A stretch of 64,000 nucleotides of DNA from Clostridiaceae bacterium (GTDB lineage Bacteria > Bacillota > Clostridia > Oscillospirales > Acutalibacteraceae), in assembly GCA_016296885.1 (NCBI GenBank), contig JAEDHT010000001.1, positions 60,416 through 124,415 of the forward strand, given 5' to 3'. How positions within the stretch are numbered: position 1 is the first letter of the stretch; every line of letters starts with the position of its first letter. Shown in pieces: positions 25,145 to 35,301 of the stretch. The translations under genes were made by a program, and so were the position numbers. Below the pieces are notes generated by a model, which made no database searches, had not been told where the DNA came from, and was given only the letters and a program-made list of their open reading frames with translations.

Positions 25145-26659
25145 ATGCTGTATAACAGTACTTTAAATAAGGAAAAAAAGGTGGCATCAGCTCAGGCTAT
25201 TGCTCAGGGCATAGCTGACGATGGCGGACTTTTTGTGCCGGAGGTATTTCCGGAGATTTCTGATAATGAGATGAAAGAACTGCTAAACGGAGATTATAAG
25301 TCACGTGCAAAGCTTATTTTTGGAAAATACCTTACAGATTTCACATCTGATGAGATAGACGAGTGTGTCGAAAAGGCATATACAGCAGAAAAATTTGAAT
25401 CAGAAAATCCTGCTCCGCTTCATCGTTGCACCTATAACGGCAACGAGATCAATGTGCTGGAGCTTTGGCATGGCCCAACATCTGCATTTAAGGATATGGC
25501 GTTGCAGATATTGCCACACCTGCTAACAAAGTCGCTCAAAAAGACTTATGATGGCAAAGAGGCTGTGATATTAGTGGCTACTTCGGGCGACACAGGCAAG
25601 GCTGCACTAGAGGGCTTTAAGGATGTAGACGGTACTAAGATTATTGTGTTTTATCCTGAAAGTGGCGTTAGCCCTATGCAGAAGCATCAGATGTGTACCC
25701 AAGAGGGCAAGAATGTCTGCGTGTGTGCGATCAAAGGCAACTTTGATGACGCTCAAACAGGCGTAAAGACAATCTTTACAGATGACAATATGAAGGACAA
25801 GCTAGCACAAAATAATATGCTCTTCTCAAGTGCAAATTCTATCAACTGGGGTAGACTTCTCCCTCAAATTGTTTATTATTTTTCAGCATATTGTGAGTTT
25901 GTAAAGTCCGGCAGAATAAACCTTGGCGACAAGGTGAATATCACTGTGCCTACAGGAAATTTTGGAAATATTCTGGCTTCATATTATGCTTATAGAATGG
26001 GACTTCCTGTTAATAAGTTTATATGTGCATCAAATTCCAACGATGTGCTTACAGAATTTATAAATACAGGTGTTTATAACAAAAACAGAGATTTTTATAC
26101 CACCACTTCACCATCTATGGATATACTTGTGTCCAGCAATCTTGAAAGATTTTTGTATCATATCACTGATAGTGATGATAGATTGGTAAAAGAATGGATG
26201 ACAAGCCTTAAGAAAAACGGCAACTACGATGTAGGCTGTGATATAAGAGAAAAGATAGGTAATTTGTTCTATGGAGGTAGCTGTGATGATAATGCCACAA
26301 AGACTACCATAGCAGAGCTTTATAAAGAGGATAACTATCTTTGTGATACCCACACAGCTGTTGCTATAAATGTATACAATCAGTATGTGAGCGATACAAA
26401 TGATAAAACACCATGCATACTTGCATCTACAGCCAGTCCATACAAATTCTGCAAAACTGTGCTTAGTGCCTGTGCGCCTGAGATTAACGCTGATAGTGAT
26501 GAATTTGCTATGACAGAGCTCCTCAACAAGGTGACAGATGTTAAAATTCCACAGCCGATAGCAGAGCTTAAGGGCAAAGAAAAAAGATTTGATAACTCTA
26601 TCGAAAAATCAGATATGGCTGATTTTATTCTCAAAAGCTTGGGTGTTTCGATTATTTAA
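25145..26659 (+). CDS. thrC: Threonine synthase
   Basis: 504-residue PLP enzyme converting O-phosphohomoserine to threonine. It has the N-terminal pattern 'MLYNSTLNKEKKVASAQAI', the PLP lysine K116 in 'TSAFKDMALQ', and the phosphate-binding region 'VATSGDTGKAALEGF'. The length fits the longer bacterial ThrC class. GAGGATG precedes the ATG. It is probably cotranscribed with the dipeptidase; no T-box or other leader is present in the 21-nt gap, and thrA/thrB are not in the window. Confidence 0.95.
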   Translation: MLYNSTLNKEKKVASAQAIAQGIADDGGLFVPEVFPEISDNEMKELLNGDYKSRAKLIFGKYLTDFTSDEIDECVEKAYTAEKFESENPAPLHRCTYNGNEINVLELWHGPTSAFKDMALQILPHLLTKSLKKTYDGKEAVILVATSGDTGKAALEGFKDVDGTKIIVFYPESGVSPMQKHQMCTQEGKNVCVCAIKGNFDDAQTGVKTIFTDDNMKDKLAQNNMLFSSANSINWGRLLPQIVYYFSAYCEFVKSGRINLGDKVNITVPTGNFGNILASYYAYRMGLPVNKFICASNSNDVLTEFINTGVYNKNRDFYTTTSPSMDILVSSNLERFLYHITDSDDRLVKEWMTSLKKNGNYDVGCDIREKIGNLFYGGSCDDNATKTTIAELYKEDNYLCDTHTAVAINVYNQYVSDTNDKTPCILASTASPYKFCKTVLSACAPEINADSDEFAMTELLNKVTDVKIPQPIAELKGKEKRFDNSIEKSDMADFILKSLGVSII

Positions 26660-26781
26660 TATGGAAGAACTCACATTGTTTGACGCCTTATTTTGAGAAT
26701 AAAAAACAGTGCATAAAAGTTTTTTAAATAAACAAATCATTTGCAAAAGATGATAAATCAAGACTGGTAGTGATAAATTAT

Positions 26782-27465
26782 ATGGCGGTGTTTGTAACAG
26801 CAGACCTGCATCTGTCGCTTGGCACCGATAAGCCTATGGATATATTCGGTGGTTGGAGCGACTATGTGATGCGCCTTGAGCAAAATTGGAGCAAGATAGT
26901 AACCCCGAATGATACAGTGGTGATAGTGGGCGATATATCATGGGCCATGAAGCTCGAAGAATGTGAAAAGGATTTTGGCTTTATCCATGCTCTGCCCGGC
27001 AAAAAGATTTTTATTAAGGGCAACCACGATTATTGGTGGGGAACCAAGCGAAAGCTGGATGAATTTATCGAGAAAAATAAATTTGATACTATATCAATTC
27101 TTTTTAACAATTCGTTTACAGCCGACGGTATTTCTATAAGCGGTAGCCGAGGTTGGTTTTATGATATAGCCGAATCGGGCGACAAAAAAGTTCTTAACAG
27201 AGAAGCAAACAGACTTAGAATGTCTATAGAGGCAGCCCAAAGCACGCCGATAGTCTTTCTGCACTATCCGCCGGTTTTTGGCGATTATGTATGCAACGAG
27301 ATTATGGATGTGCTAAAAGAATATGATATTAAAAAATGCTACTATGGTCATCTTCATGGGGCAGTTGCCCACAAAAAAGCCTTTAATGGAGTTTTTGAAG
27401 GTATAGATTTTAAATTGATATCATGCGACAGCACAGATTTTACCCCCGTGCTTGTGAGAGCCTGA
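26782..27465 (+). CDS. Calcineurin-type metallophosphoesterase
   Basis: 227 residues with all five metal-binding blocks of the fold: 'TADLHLS' (5-11), 'IVGDISWAM' (about 54), G-N-H-D (about 79-82), 'FLHYPP' (about 162) and G-H-L-H-G (about 187-191). The substrate is not predictable; related clostridial proteins are annotated only as phosphoesterases. ATG 26782 ('MAVFVTADLH') is preferred over a GTG four codons upstream because the fold starts there; neither has a strong binding site. Confidence 0.85.
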   Translation: MAVFVTADLHLSLGTDKPMDIFGGWSDYVMRLEQNWSKIVTPNDTVVIVGDISWAMKLEECEKDFGFIHALPGKKIFIKGNHDYWWGTKRKLDEFIEKNKFDTISILFNNSFTADGISISGSRGWFYDIAESGDKKVLNREANRLRMSIEAAQSTPIVFLHYPPVFGDYVCNEIMDVLKEYDIKKCYYGHLHGAVAHKKAFNGVFEGIDFKLISCDSTDFTPVLVRA

Positions 27466-27522
27466 TTTTTTTGGAAAAAAGCAAGTTTTTTTACGAAAAG
27501 TATAGAAAAATTAAAATTTATA

Positions 27523-27531
27523 TGATATAAT
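27523..27531 (+). promoter_or_regulatory. Extended -10 promoter of tig
   Basis: TGATATAAT (extended TG plus TATAAT at 27526-27531), 38 nt before the start codon. No good -35 box is visible, which is tolerated with an extended -10. Confidence 0.55.
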
Positions 27532-27568
27532 CAACGTGTTATGTAAATTTTTAGGAGGAATATATCCA

Positions 27569-28927
27569 ATGAGTTTAAAAGAATGTAAAAATATTGATAT
27601 TAACAAGTATGAGCTTGAAGTTACTGTAGATGCTGAAACCTTTTCAGCAGGTGTTGATAAGGTTTTTAAGCGCAAGGTAAAAAACATAAATGTACCGGGC
27701 TTTAGAAAGGGCAAGGCTCCTAAGCATATTGTAGAGAAAATGTACGGACAAGGCATCTTCTATGATGATGCTGTAAACGAGCTTTATCCAGAGGCACTCA
27801 ACTCTGCTATTGATGAGTCCGGTCTTAAGGTTATCCGTGATAAGATTGATATCAAGGTTACAGCTATCGGTAAGGAAGGCCTTACTTTCACAGCTACTGT
27901 TACAACATACCCTGAGGTTAGCATCAAAGATTACCTCAAGCTCAAGTATGTTCCAAAGTCAACAGAGGTTACTGACGAGATTATTGATCAGGAGATCGAC
28001 AACGTAAGAAGCAGAAATGCAAGAGTAGTTACTGTAGAGGATAGACCGGCTCAGGCAGGCGATATCACAGTAATCGACTTTAAGGGCTTTAAGGATGGCA
28101 TCGCATTCGAAGGCGGTGAAGCTGAGAACTATAGCCTCACATTGGGCGATGGTCAGTTTATCCCAGGCTTCGAAGAGAAGCTTCTTGGCCATAGTGCAGG
28201 CGAAGAGTTCACAATAGATGTTACTTTCCCAGAGGATTATCCTGAGGAAGAGCTTGCAGGCGCAGATGCTCAGTTTGATATTAAGATTCATGAGATCAAA
28301 ATGCGTGAGCTTCCTGAGCTTGACGATGAGTTCGTTAAGGATGTAAGCGAAAAGAGCAGCACAGTTGCAGAATACAGAGAGGAAATGGCAGCTGTAGCAA
28401 AGGCTCGTCTTGAGGCAGAGGCAAACAGAGCAAAAGAGCATCAGATTTGCGAGCAACTTATCGACCTCGTAGTAGCTGATATTCCAGAGGCTATGTTTGA
28501 GATCAGAATAGACAATATTATCGAGAACCTCAAGCAGAGACTTCAGTCTCAGAACCTTAACTACGATATCTATCTCGACTATCTCGGAATGACTAACGAA
28601 GAGTTCCGTGAGCAACATCGTGCACAGGCTGAGAACGACGTAAAACTCAACCTCGCAGCCACAAAGATTGTAGAGCTCGAAAATATTACAGCATCTGAGG
28701 AGCAGATTGAAGAAGAGTTTGCTCGCCTTGCAGATATGTATAAGATAGATGTAGAAAAAGTAAAGCAGTTTATCCCAAGAGAGCACGTAGAAACCAACCT
28801 ACAGCTCGACAACGCTATGAAGCTTGTTATGGATAGCGCAAAAGAAAGCAAGACAACAAAGAAAACAACTACTAAGAGAACAACAAAGAAGAAAGTAGAA
28901 GAGAACAAAGAAGAAGCAGATAAATAA
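27569..28927 (+). CDS. tig: Trigger factor (ribosome-associated chaperone)
   Basis: 452 residues: N-terminal ribosome-binding domain with the signature 'VPGFRKGKAP' (about 47-56), FKBP-type peptidyl-prolyl isomerase domain (about 155-240, 'GDITVIDFKGFKDG') and a long helical C-terminal chaperone domain. The last 28 residues are a Lys/Thr/Glu-rich tail, an extension seen in some clostridial copies. The start at 27569 has TAGGAGGAA upstream. It heads the conserved tig-clpP-clpX-lon-engB protein-quality cluster, but is separated from clpP by a MITE-like repeat. Confidence 0.96.
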   Translation: MSLKECKNIDINKYELEVTVDAETFSAGVDKVFKRKVKNINVPGFRKGKAPKHIVEKMYGQGIFYDDAVNELYPEALNSAIDESGLKVIRDKIDIKVTAIGKEGLTFTATVTTYPEVSIKDYLKLKYVPKSTEVTDEIIDQEIDNVRSRNARVVTVEDRPAQAGDITVIDFKGFKDGIAFEGGEAENYSLTLGDGQFIPGFEEKLLGHSAGEEFTIDVTFPEDYPEEELAGADAQFDIKIHEIKMRELPELDDEFVKDVSEKSSTVAEYREEMAAVAKARLEAEANRAKEHQICEQLIDLVVADIPEAMFEIRIDNIIENLKQRLQSQNLNYDIYLDYLGMTNEEFREQHRAQAENDVKLNLAATKIVELENITASEEQIEEEFARLADMYKIDVEKVKQFIPREHVETNLQLDNAMKLVMDSAKESKTTKKTTTKRTTKKKVEENKEEADK

Positions 28928-29005
28928 TAATTTTTCTTCTTTTGTGAATATATGGTAGTGTTTATGACTATCATTTAAAAAGTACGCAACTTGTATTAAA
29001 TTAAG

Positions 29006-29234
29006 TTGGGGCTGTTGCAATAGAGGCGAATGCACAATCTGCGCCTCCCTCTGACGAGGGAGGTGGCAAAACGAAGTTTTGACGGAGGGAGAGAAAAGGT
29101 AAAAATTCTGCAAAAAGCAGTTTTTTCTCTCCCTCAGTCTCGTTTCACTCGACAGCTCCCTCGCCAGAGGGAGCCGATTTTTGATAACAATCTCGTTTAT
29201 TTGTGCATATTAACCTTAAATGCGACAGCTCCAA
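29006..29234. repeat. 229-bp MITE-like composite inverted repeat between tig and clpP
   Basis: Outer inverted ends TTGGGGCTGTTGCA (29006-29019) and TGCGACAGCTCCAA (29221-29234) match at 12 of 14 positions. Inside are ATGCACAA (29030-29037)/TTGTGCAT (29201-29208), then two arms of about 54 bp (29043-29097 and 29122-29175) that are imperfect inverted copies, each holding its own CCCTC/GAGGG hairpin. It has no coding capacity and no clear target duplication. Units of the form 'CCCTCTGACGAGGGAGG' are, as I recall, widespread between genes in gut clostridia. It could act as a terminator or RNA-processing site between tig and clpP. The GGGGCT-TCGC theme recurs in the hairpin at 54329-54376. Confidence 0.8.
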
Positions 29235-29290
29235 ACGTGATTAATGTATGTTTACTTATCAATTTAGACAAATTACGGAGGTAATTAATT

Positions 29291-29878
29291 ATGGATATGA
29301 ATTTAGTGCCTTATGTTGTGGAGCAGACAAGTCGTGGAGAGCGTTCATATGATATCTATTCCAGATTGCTCAATGACAGAATCATCATGCTCACAGACGA
29401 AGTTAACAATGTGACTGCCAGCCTTGTAGTGGCTCAGTTGCTTTACCTTGAGGGTCAAGATCCGTCAAAGGATATCTGCCTCTATATCAATAGTCCGGGT
29501 GGCTCTGTTACAGCAGGTATGTCTATATATGATACCATGCAGTATATCAAGTGTGACGTGGTTACAATATGCATGGGTATGGCAGCCAGCATGGGAGCAT
29601 TCCTTTTGGCAGCCGGCACCAAAGGCAAGAGATATTCTCTTCCAAACAGTGATATTATGATCCATCAGCCTAGTGGCGGTGCTCAGGGTCAGGCTACAGA
29701 TATTATGATTCATGCTGACCATATCATCAGAACAAAACAAAAGTTAAACCAGATATTATCCGAAAAGACAGGTCAGCCTATAGATGTTATCGCAAAGGAT
29801 ACCGAGAGAGACAACTTTATGACTGCACAGCAGGCTCTTGAATATGGATTGATAGACAAGGTTATTACTTCAAGATAA
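29291..29878 (+). CDS. clpP: ATP-dependent Clp protease proteolytic subunit
   Basis: 195-residue serine peptidase forming the tetradecameric barrel that degrades substrates unfolded by ClpX or ClpC. The catalytic triad is S100 ('GMAASMG'), H125 ('MIHQP') and an Asp in 'DTERD' (about 174). It starts near the mature N-terminus, as in many Firmicutes. CGGAGG precedes the ATG. It is 16 nt upstream of clpX, so the partners are co-expressed. No CtsR-type operator was recognised upstream. Confidence 0.97.
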   Translation: MDMNLVPYVVEQTSRGERSYDIYSRLLNDRIIMLTDEVNNVTASLVVAQLLYLEGQDPSKDICLYINSPGGSVTAGMSIYDTMQYIKCDVVTICMGMAASMGAFLLAAGTKGKRYSLPNSDIMIHQPSGGAQGQATDIMIHADHIIRTKQKLNQILSEKTGQPIDVIAKDTERDNFMTAQQALEYGLIDKVITSR

Positions 29879-29894
29879 GGTGGCTTTTTGACCT

Positions 29895-31220
29895 ATGGCA
29901 GATAAGACAACTGAAAAAGAAGTATATTGCTCGTTTTGTGGCTGTCCGCAGAGTGAGGCTAACCACTTTGTGAGAGGTCTTAATGCATTTATATGCGATA
30001 GTTGTGTGGAGCTTTGCTATGGAATGATATTTGATGATGAAGTCGTTCCCACCGGCAAAGATAAAGATAAGCCGGTAATAGGCAAGGATTTTTCGAAGCT
30101 ATTCAAGCCTCGTGAAATATACGATAAGCTAAATGAGTATGTAATCGGGCAAGACGAAGCCAAAAAGACCTTAAGCGTAGCAGTATACAATCATTATAAA
30201 AGAATATTTGACAACACAGACGAAAGTGATGTAAAGCTAGGCAAAAGCAATGTTTTGCTACTTGGCCCCACAGGCGTGGGCAAGACCTTCCTTGCACAAA
30301 CACTTTCTAAAATAATAGATGTGCCGTTTGCTATAGCAGATGCAACCACTCTCACAGAGGCCGGCTATGTGGGCGAAGATGTAGAAAATATCTTGCTCAG
30401 ATTAATTCAGGCAGCCGACTACGATGTGAAGCGTGCAGAACATGGTATTATCTATATAGATGAAATTGATAAGATAGCTCGTAAGTCTGAAAACCCATCT
30501 ATCACACGTGATGTAAGCGGTGAGGGTGTTCAGCAGGCACTTCTCAAGATTATAGAGGGCACTGTGTCTAATGTGCCACCAACAGGCGGTAGAAAACACC
30601 CTCAGCAGGAGTTTATCCAGATCGACACCACCAATATTCTCTTTATATGCGGTGGTGCGTTTGATGGACTCGAAAAAGTGGTGCAAAAGCGTATAGGCTC
30701 GTCATCGTTGGGATTTGGTGCAGAGGTAAAGAGCAAAAATGAGCTTAGTTCTTCTAAGTGGATGCGAGATGTGTGCGCACACGATCTTATAAAGTTTGGT
30801 ATGATTCCGGAGCTTATGGGCAGATTGCCGGTTATAACTCCGTTAGACGGACTTGACGAGGAGGCACTTGTACGAATTTTAACTGAGCCTAAAAATTCTA
30901 TAGTCAAGCAGTATAAGCGTATATTCGAGCTGGATGATGCCGAGCTTATTTTCGAGCCAAAGGCACTCAAGGCAATAGCACGCAAGGCAATGGAGCAAAA
31001 CACAGGTGCCAGAGGTCTCAAAACCATAGTAGAAAATCTTCTTATGGATCTTATGTTTGATGTGCCATCAGATGAGACAATCGAAAAGATAACCATAACC
31101 GAAGCTACAGTGACAAAAGGCTCTATGGCAAGGATAGTGCATGATCCTGACAGACCAACACAGACCATGCCTCCTCAAAAGCCTGCAACGAGAAAAAGAC
31201 GCAAAACTAATGCATCTTAA
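29895..31220 (+). CDS. clpX: Clp protease ATPase subunit ClpX
   Basis: 441-residue AAA+ unfoldase that recognises, unfolds and feeds substrates to ClpP. The N-terminal zinc domain has four cysteines (C12, C15, C34, C37); Walker A G-P-T-G-V-G-K-T lies near 125, Walker B '[10 protein letters not shown]' near 190, and the 'VQKRIG' pore region is conserved. The ClpP-binding loop (I-G-F-like) reads L-G-F here. The C-terminal tail is basic. A terminator follows, so clpP-clpX may end here before lon. Confidence 0.97.
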   Translation: MADKTTEKEVYCSFCGCPQSEANHFVRGLNAFICDSCVELCYGMIFDDEVVPTGKDKDKPVIGKDFSKLFKPREIYDKLNEYVIGQDEAKKTLSVAVYNHYKRIFDNTDESDVKLGKSNVLLLGPTGVGKTFLAQTLSKIIDVPFAIADATTLTEAGYVGEDVENILLRLIQAADYDVKRAEHGIIYIDEIDKIARKSENPSITRDVSGEGVQQALLKIIEGTVSNVPPTGGRKHPQQEFIQIDTTNILFICGGAFDGLEKVVQKRIGSSSLGFGAEVKSKNELSSSKWMRDVCAHDLIKFGMIPELMGRLPVITPLDGLDEEALVRILTEPKNSIVKQYKRIFELDDAELIFEPKALKAIARKAMEQNTGARGLKTIVENLLMDLMFDVPSDETIEKITITEATVTKGSMARIVHDPDRPTQTMPPQKPATRKRRKTNAS

Positions 31221-31252
31221 AGGAATTGTGTTAGCAGAATTCTAATAAAAGG

Positions 31253-31291
31253 GCTGCACGTTTTTAGTTCAAAAATGTGCAGCTTTATTTT
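31253..31291 (+). terminator. Terminator after clpX
   Basis: GCTGCAC (31253-31259)/GTGCAGC (31277-31283) with an inner T5/A5 pair, followed by TTTATTTT. It lies 39 nt before lon and may be partial. Confidence 0.8.
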
Positions 31292-31329
31292 ACACAAGGG
31301 AAAATTCTCTTTATAAGGAGATGATAAAA

Positions 31330-33654
31330 ATGGATGAGATAATTCACGATATAGCTGTGATAACGCTTCAGGCTAACGTGCTTTTTCCAAAGTGCATTAT
31401 GCGCTTTGAGGTTAACAAGGAACTTAGCGTAAGCGCACTCACATCAGCTTTAAAGTTTGAGAGAAATATATTTGTAGTATTGCAGAAAGACCCGTTTGTT
31501 TATCCTGCAGAGGTGTCTAATGTATACACTCACGGCACAATAGCCAAAGTGCTTCAAGTCACCAAGGGCAAGAACAACAGCGTTACAATAGTGTGTGAGG
31601 GTTTGCAGTTGGGCAAGATAGTTTCACCAAAGGACAAAGCTCTGCCTTTTGCTGATGTTCAGGTGTGCAACTTTGAGATAGGCGAAGATATTCCTCCGCA
31701 TATGGCAATGATGAAGACATTAAGAGAGCTTCATTATGAGTATGTATCGTTTAAAAATAAGATAATGCCTGATTTCTTTAGAAGACTGGAAAGTGTGCAT
31801 AATCTTATGGATGTAGCATATCTTATCGCAGGTGATGTGGATTTTGATCCGGTTGAAAAGCAAGAGTTGCTCAAGACTCGCAACAAAGACGATTTTGCAA
31901 CCACGCTGATATGTATCCTCCGCCGTGAGATAGAGATACTAAGTATTCAGGAAGAAATATATGAAAAAACTAAGCTCAAGATGGACGAGCATCAGCGTAA
32001 TTTCTTCTTGAATGAGGAGATAAGGACTATTCAGGAGGAACTTGGAGATAGCGACGAAGACGAGATTGAGGAATATCGCAAAAAAATAAAAAAGGCAAAA
32101 ATGCCTGAGAATAATAAAAAGTCACTTTTAAAAGAGTGTTCAAAACTGGAAAAACTTCCACTTGGTTCGCAAGAGGGTAGCCTTATCCGAACTTACATAG
32201 AAGCTTGCCTAGAGTTGCCATGGGGAATATATGCTAAAGAAAGCTGTGATCTCGATAGAGCCAAAAAGGTGCTTGATAAGCAACATTATGGCCTTGAAAA
32301 GGTGAAAGAAAAAATCATTCAGAGATTAGCAGTTAAAATTCTCAATCCGGAGGGAAAGGCACAGATTCTCTGTTTGGTTGGCCCTCCGGGAGTAGGAAAA
32401 ACCTCCATAGCACAATCCATAGCAAAGGCAATCAAAAGACCATGCCAGAGGATTTCTCTTGGCGGTGTGCGTGACGAAGCAGAGATCAGAGGTCACAGAA
32501 GAACTTATTTGGGCGCTATGTGTGGCAGGATAATGGATGCTATCAAAAAATCAGAGGCTTCTAACCCGCTTATTATACTTGACGAGATAGACAAGCTGGC
32601 AAGTGACTACAAGGGTGACCCATCATCAGCATTGCTTGAGGTTCTGGATAGCGAGCAAAACAACACATTCTACGACCATTACTATGATATGCCATATGAT
32701 CTTAGCTCTGTTATGTTTATCACCACGGCAAACGATGCCAACGAGATACCACGACCGCTTTTAGACCGTATGGATGTTATAGAAATAGGTAGCTACACCA
32801 GAGAGGAAAAGTTCCATATCGCAAAGAAGCACCTTATTCCAAAACAGCTCAAAAACTGCGGTATCAAAGCCACTCAGGTGAAGTTTGATAGCAAGGCTAT
32901 CTACCAAATGATTGACTGCTACACACGTGAAGCAGGTGTAAGAAACCTTGAAAGAACTATCGAAAAAATACTGAACAAGCTTGCTGTGACTATTGTGGAA
33001 GACGCAGACGCCAAGATAAAGATAGACCTTAAAAAGCTGGGTGAGCTTTTGGGTACACCTAAGTTTAAGCCCGATGCAATGTCTAAGAATGATGAAATCG
33101 GTGTGGCAACAGGTCTTGCTTGGACATCTGTGGGCGGTGAGGTTCTGCCAATAGAGGTGGCTGTGATGGCAGGCACAGGAAAAACCGAGCTAACAGGCTC
33201 TCTCGGCGATGTGATGCAAGAGTCTGCAAAGACAGCCATCAGCTGTGTGCGCTCCAATGCTGATAAATATAAAATAGACATAGATTTTTATAAGAATAAA
33301 GATATACATATCCATGCACCGGAGGGTGCTGTGCCAAAGGATGGCCCAAGTGCAGGCATCACTATGGCTACAGCCATAATGTCGGCACTCACCAATATTC
33401 CAATAAAGCACAATGTGGCTATGACAGGCGAAATTACCCTCAGAGGTAGAGTGTTGCCAATAGGCGGACTTAAAGAGAAATCAATGGCAGCATATAAGCT
33501 TGGCATAGAAACGGTGATTATCCCAGAGGACAATATGCCTGATCTTGAACTTGTAGATAGTGTTGTGAAAGAAAATATCAAGTTTGTGCCTGTTAAGAGC
33601 ATTGATGAGGTGTTAAAAACAGCACTCACAGCCCAGCCATATAAGAATAGCTGA
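31330..33654 (+). CDS. lon: ATP-dependent protease Lon
   Basis: 774-residue AAA+ serine protease for misfolded and regulatory proteins. An N-terminal substrate-binding domain (1-200) and coiled coil precede Walker A G-P-P-G-V-G-K-T (near 353), 'LDEIDKL' Walker B, and the C-terminal protease domain with S674 ('KDGPSAG') and the catalytic Lys in 'GGLKEK'. Full family length. The ATG at 31330 is chosen because AAGGAG lies 9 nt upstream; the one at 31321 abuts that site. engB follows 19 nt later, the usual order in Firmicutes. Confidence 0.96.
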   Translation: MDEIIHDIAVITLQANVLFPKCIMRFEVNKELSVSALTSALKFERNIFVVLQKDPFVYPAEVSNVYTHGTIAKVLQVTKGKNNSVTIVCEGLQLGKIVSPKDKALPFADVQVCNFEIGEDIPPHMAMMKTLRELHYEYVSFKNKIMPDFFRRLESVHNLMDVAYLIAGDVDFDPVEKQELLKTRNKDDFATTLICILRREIEILSIQEEIYEKTKLKMDEHQRNFFLNEEIRTIQEELGDSDEDEIEEYRKKIKKAKMPENNKKSLLKECSKLEKLPLGSQEGSLIRTYIEACLELPWGIYAKESCDLDRAKKVLDKQHYGLEKVKEKIIQRLAVKILNPEGKAQILCLVGPPGVGKTSIAQSIAKAIKRPCQRISLGGVRDEAEIRGHRRTYLGAMCGRIMDAIKKSEASNPLIILDEIDKLASDYKGDPSSALLEVLDSEQNNTFYDHYYDMPYDLSSVMFITTANDANEIPRPLLDRMDVIEIGSYTREEKFHIAKKHLIPKQLKNCGIKATQVKFDSKAIYQMIDCYTREAGVRNLERTIEKILNKLAVTIVEDADAKIKIDLKKLGELLGTPKFKPDAMSKNDEIGVATGLAWTSVGGEVLPIEVAVMAGTGKTELTGSLGDVMQESAKTAISCVRSNADKYKIDIDFYKNKDIHIHAPEGAVPKDGPSAGITMATAIMSALTNIPIKHNVAMTGEITLRGRVLPIGGLKEKSMAAYKLGIETVIIPEDNMPDLELVDSVVKENIKFVPVKSIDEVLKTALTAQPYKNS

Positions 33655-33673
33655 TCGATAGGAGAGTGACAGA

Positions 33674-34279
33674 ATGTTAAATTTTAATCAGGCTGATTTT
33701 ATCGGTGCTGCAGGACTATCAAAACAGCTGTTTAAGTCCGAGTTGCCCGAAGTGGTGTTTTCAGGTCGCTCTAATGTGGGCAAAAGCTCACTTATCAACA
33801 AGCTTTTGAACAGAAAATCACTTGCAAGAGTGAGCGCAACTCCGGGAAAAACAGGCACAATAAACTTTTTTAAGGTGGGCAACGCCTTTAATCTTGTAGA
33901 CCTGCCCGGATATGGCTATGCCAAGGTGTCAGACAAAGAAAAAATGAGATGGGCAGAGCTTGTGGAGGGCTATTTTGCACAGGATAGAAAGTTTGCACTT
34001 GTAGTGCAGATAGTCGATATGCGACACAAGGCTACTGCTGATGATATGCATATGATCAGCTTCCTTGAGGATAGCGGTTTGCCTTATATCATTGTTCTCA
34101 CCAAAAAGGATAAGCTGAACAAGACCGAGCAAACCAAACAGCTGGAAGCACTAAAGCTTCAGGTAAGCGAAATATCAGACGATGTAGAAATGTTTCCATT
34201 CTCAGCGCTTAAGGGCGATGGTGTAGAGGAGATCAGACAAACTGTAAGTGACTATATTGAGAATTTCGATGTAGAGTAA
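33674..34279 (+). CDS. engB: Ribosome biogenesis GTP-binding protein EngB/YsxC
   Basis: 201-residue TrmE-Era-EngA-EngB family GTPase acting in 50S subunit assembly. G1 is 'GRSNVGKSSLIN' (33-44), G2/G3 are near 'ATPGKTGTINFF' and 'DLPGYGYAKV', G4 is 'LTKKDKL'. Normal length. It follows lon within 19 nt with a GGAG site before the start, and ends the quality-control cluster with a terminator. Confidence 0.95.
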   Translation: MLNFNQADFIGAAGLSKQLFKSELPEVVFSGRSNVGKSSLINKLLNRKSLARVSATPGKTGTINFFKVGNAFNLVDLPGYGYAKVSDKEKMRWAELVEGYFAQDRKFALVVQIVDMRHKATADDMHMISFLEDSGLPYIIVLTKKDKLNKTEQTKQLEALKLQVSEISDDVEMFPFSALKGDGVEEIRQTVSDYIENFDVE

Positions 34280-34307
34280 GTTCAAAATTTAATAGTTTGC
34301 TATATTG

Positions 34308-34350
34308 CAACACACAGGGAATTGTCAAAGCCTTGTGTGTTGTTTTTTTC
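34308..34350 (+). terminator. Terminator after engB
   Basis: CAACACACAGG (34308-34318) pairs with CCTTGTGTGTTG (34331-34342) with one bulged T, followed by a T7 run. Confidence 0.9.
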
Positions 34351-34459
34351 AAGAATTAACAACTTATAATGATATTTGGAAGACATCTCCTAATTGTGTG
34401 ATTAGCCTTTAAAAATTAACAATTTGCATGAATTAGCTTTAAATGTTCGACACAAGGCA

Positions 34460-34488
34460 TTGACTGAAACTAAGTAATGTAGTAGAAT
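34460..34488 (+). promoter_or_regulatory. Promoter of the polysaccharide cluster
   Basis: TTGACT (34460-34465), 17-nt spacer, TAGAAT (34483-34488). The leader to the first start codon would be about 165 nt, AT-rich, with no recognised riboswitch. This accounts for most of the 381-nt gap after engB. Confidence 0.75.
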
Positions 34489-34660
34489 ATATATAGTTAA
34501 AAATAGCTTATCTGTAATATTGTTAGTATATATGTACAAAAGATTAATTACTACTATTACTAATGAGTAAAAATCTACAAACTGCTATAGATAACAGAAT
34601 TATACATATACTTTATTGTTTGTAGTGATTACACAGGCGAATGTGGGGTATGATGACAAT

Positions 34661-35290
34661 ATGAAAAAAGGCAAAGACGGTATTTATTGCAAGTATGTGA
34701 AAGGCACATTGGCTCGTATTCTTGCCATAATAGGGCTTATATTATTCTGCTGGCTATATGGAATTATAGCTATCCTGATAAAGATTGATGATCCCAAAGG
34801 TCCGGTTATCTTTAAACAGCAGAGAATAGGCAAGGGTGGCAAGGTGTATTGGATCTATAAGTTCAGGTCTATGAGGGTCGGCGCAGAGCATACGGGATCG
34901 GGAGTGTATTCGGATAATAAGGATTCTCGTGTGACTCGTATAGGAAAATTCCTTAGAGCCACAAGCTTAGATGAGATACCTCAGCTTTGGAATATCGCAA
35001 AAGGCGATTTAGTATTTATCGGCTATCGAAGCCCACTTACATATCACCCATGGGAATGGGACGAATACACAGAAGAGCAACGCAGAATGTTTGATATAAA
35101 GCCCGGTATCACAGGTTGGACTCAGGTGAACGGTCGAAAAACAGTTGAGTGGAACCGCCGTATTGAGCTAAATGTGTGGTACACAGAAAATGTATCGTTT
35201 TTGCTCGATATAAAAATCTTATTTATGACGGTGTTTAAAGTGTTCTCCAACGCAGATAACGAAAATGTGGGAGAAACAGTGAAAAAATAA
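34661..35290 (+). CDS. Polyprenyl-phosphate sugar-1-phosphate transferase (priming glycosyltransferase)
   Basis: 209-residue bacterial sugar transferase (PF02397 type) that starts polysaccharide assembly by moving a sugar-1-phosphate from UDP-sugar to undecaprenyl phosphate. One membrane helix (about 17-37) is followed by the catalytic motifs 'FKQQRIGKGGK', 'YKFRSMR', 'TSLDEIPQLWN' and 'KPGITGWTQVNGR'. It is the short, catalytic-domain-only form. The start at 34661 is preferred, as the helix follows at the usual distance; GTGGGGT lies about 11 nt upstream. It is the first gene of an eight-gene cluster. Confidence 0.9.
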   Translation: MKKGKDGIYCKYVKGTLARILAIIGLILFCWLYGIIAILIKIDDPKGPVIFKQQRIGKGGKVYWIYKFRSMRVGAEHTGSGVYSDNKDSRVTRIGKFLRATSLDEIPQLWNIAKGDLVFIGYRSPLTYHPWEWDEYTEEQRRMFDIKPGITGWTQVNGRKTVEWNRRIELNVWYTENVSFLLDIKILFMTVFKVFSNADNENVGETVKK

Positions 35291-35301
35291 TGATTTAAGG
35301 G

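Noticed and set aside
27959..28786. 275-codon minus-strand open frame
   Set aside because: It lies entirely opposite tig, whose codon bias leaves the complementary frame open; no ribosome binding site and no recognisable protein features.
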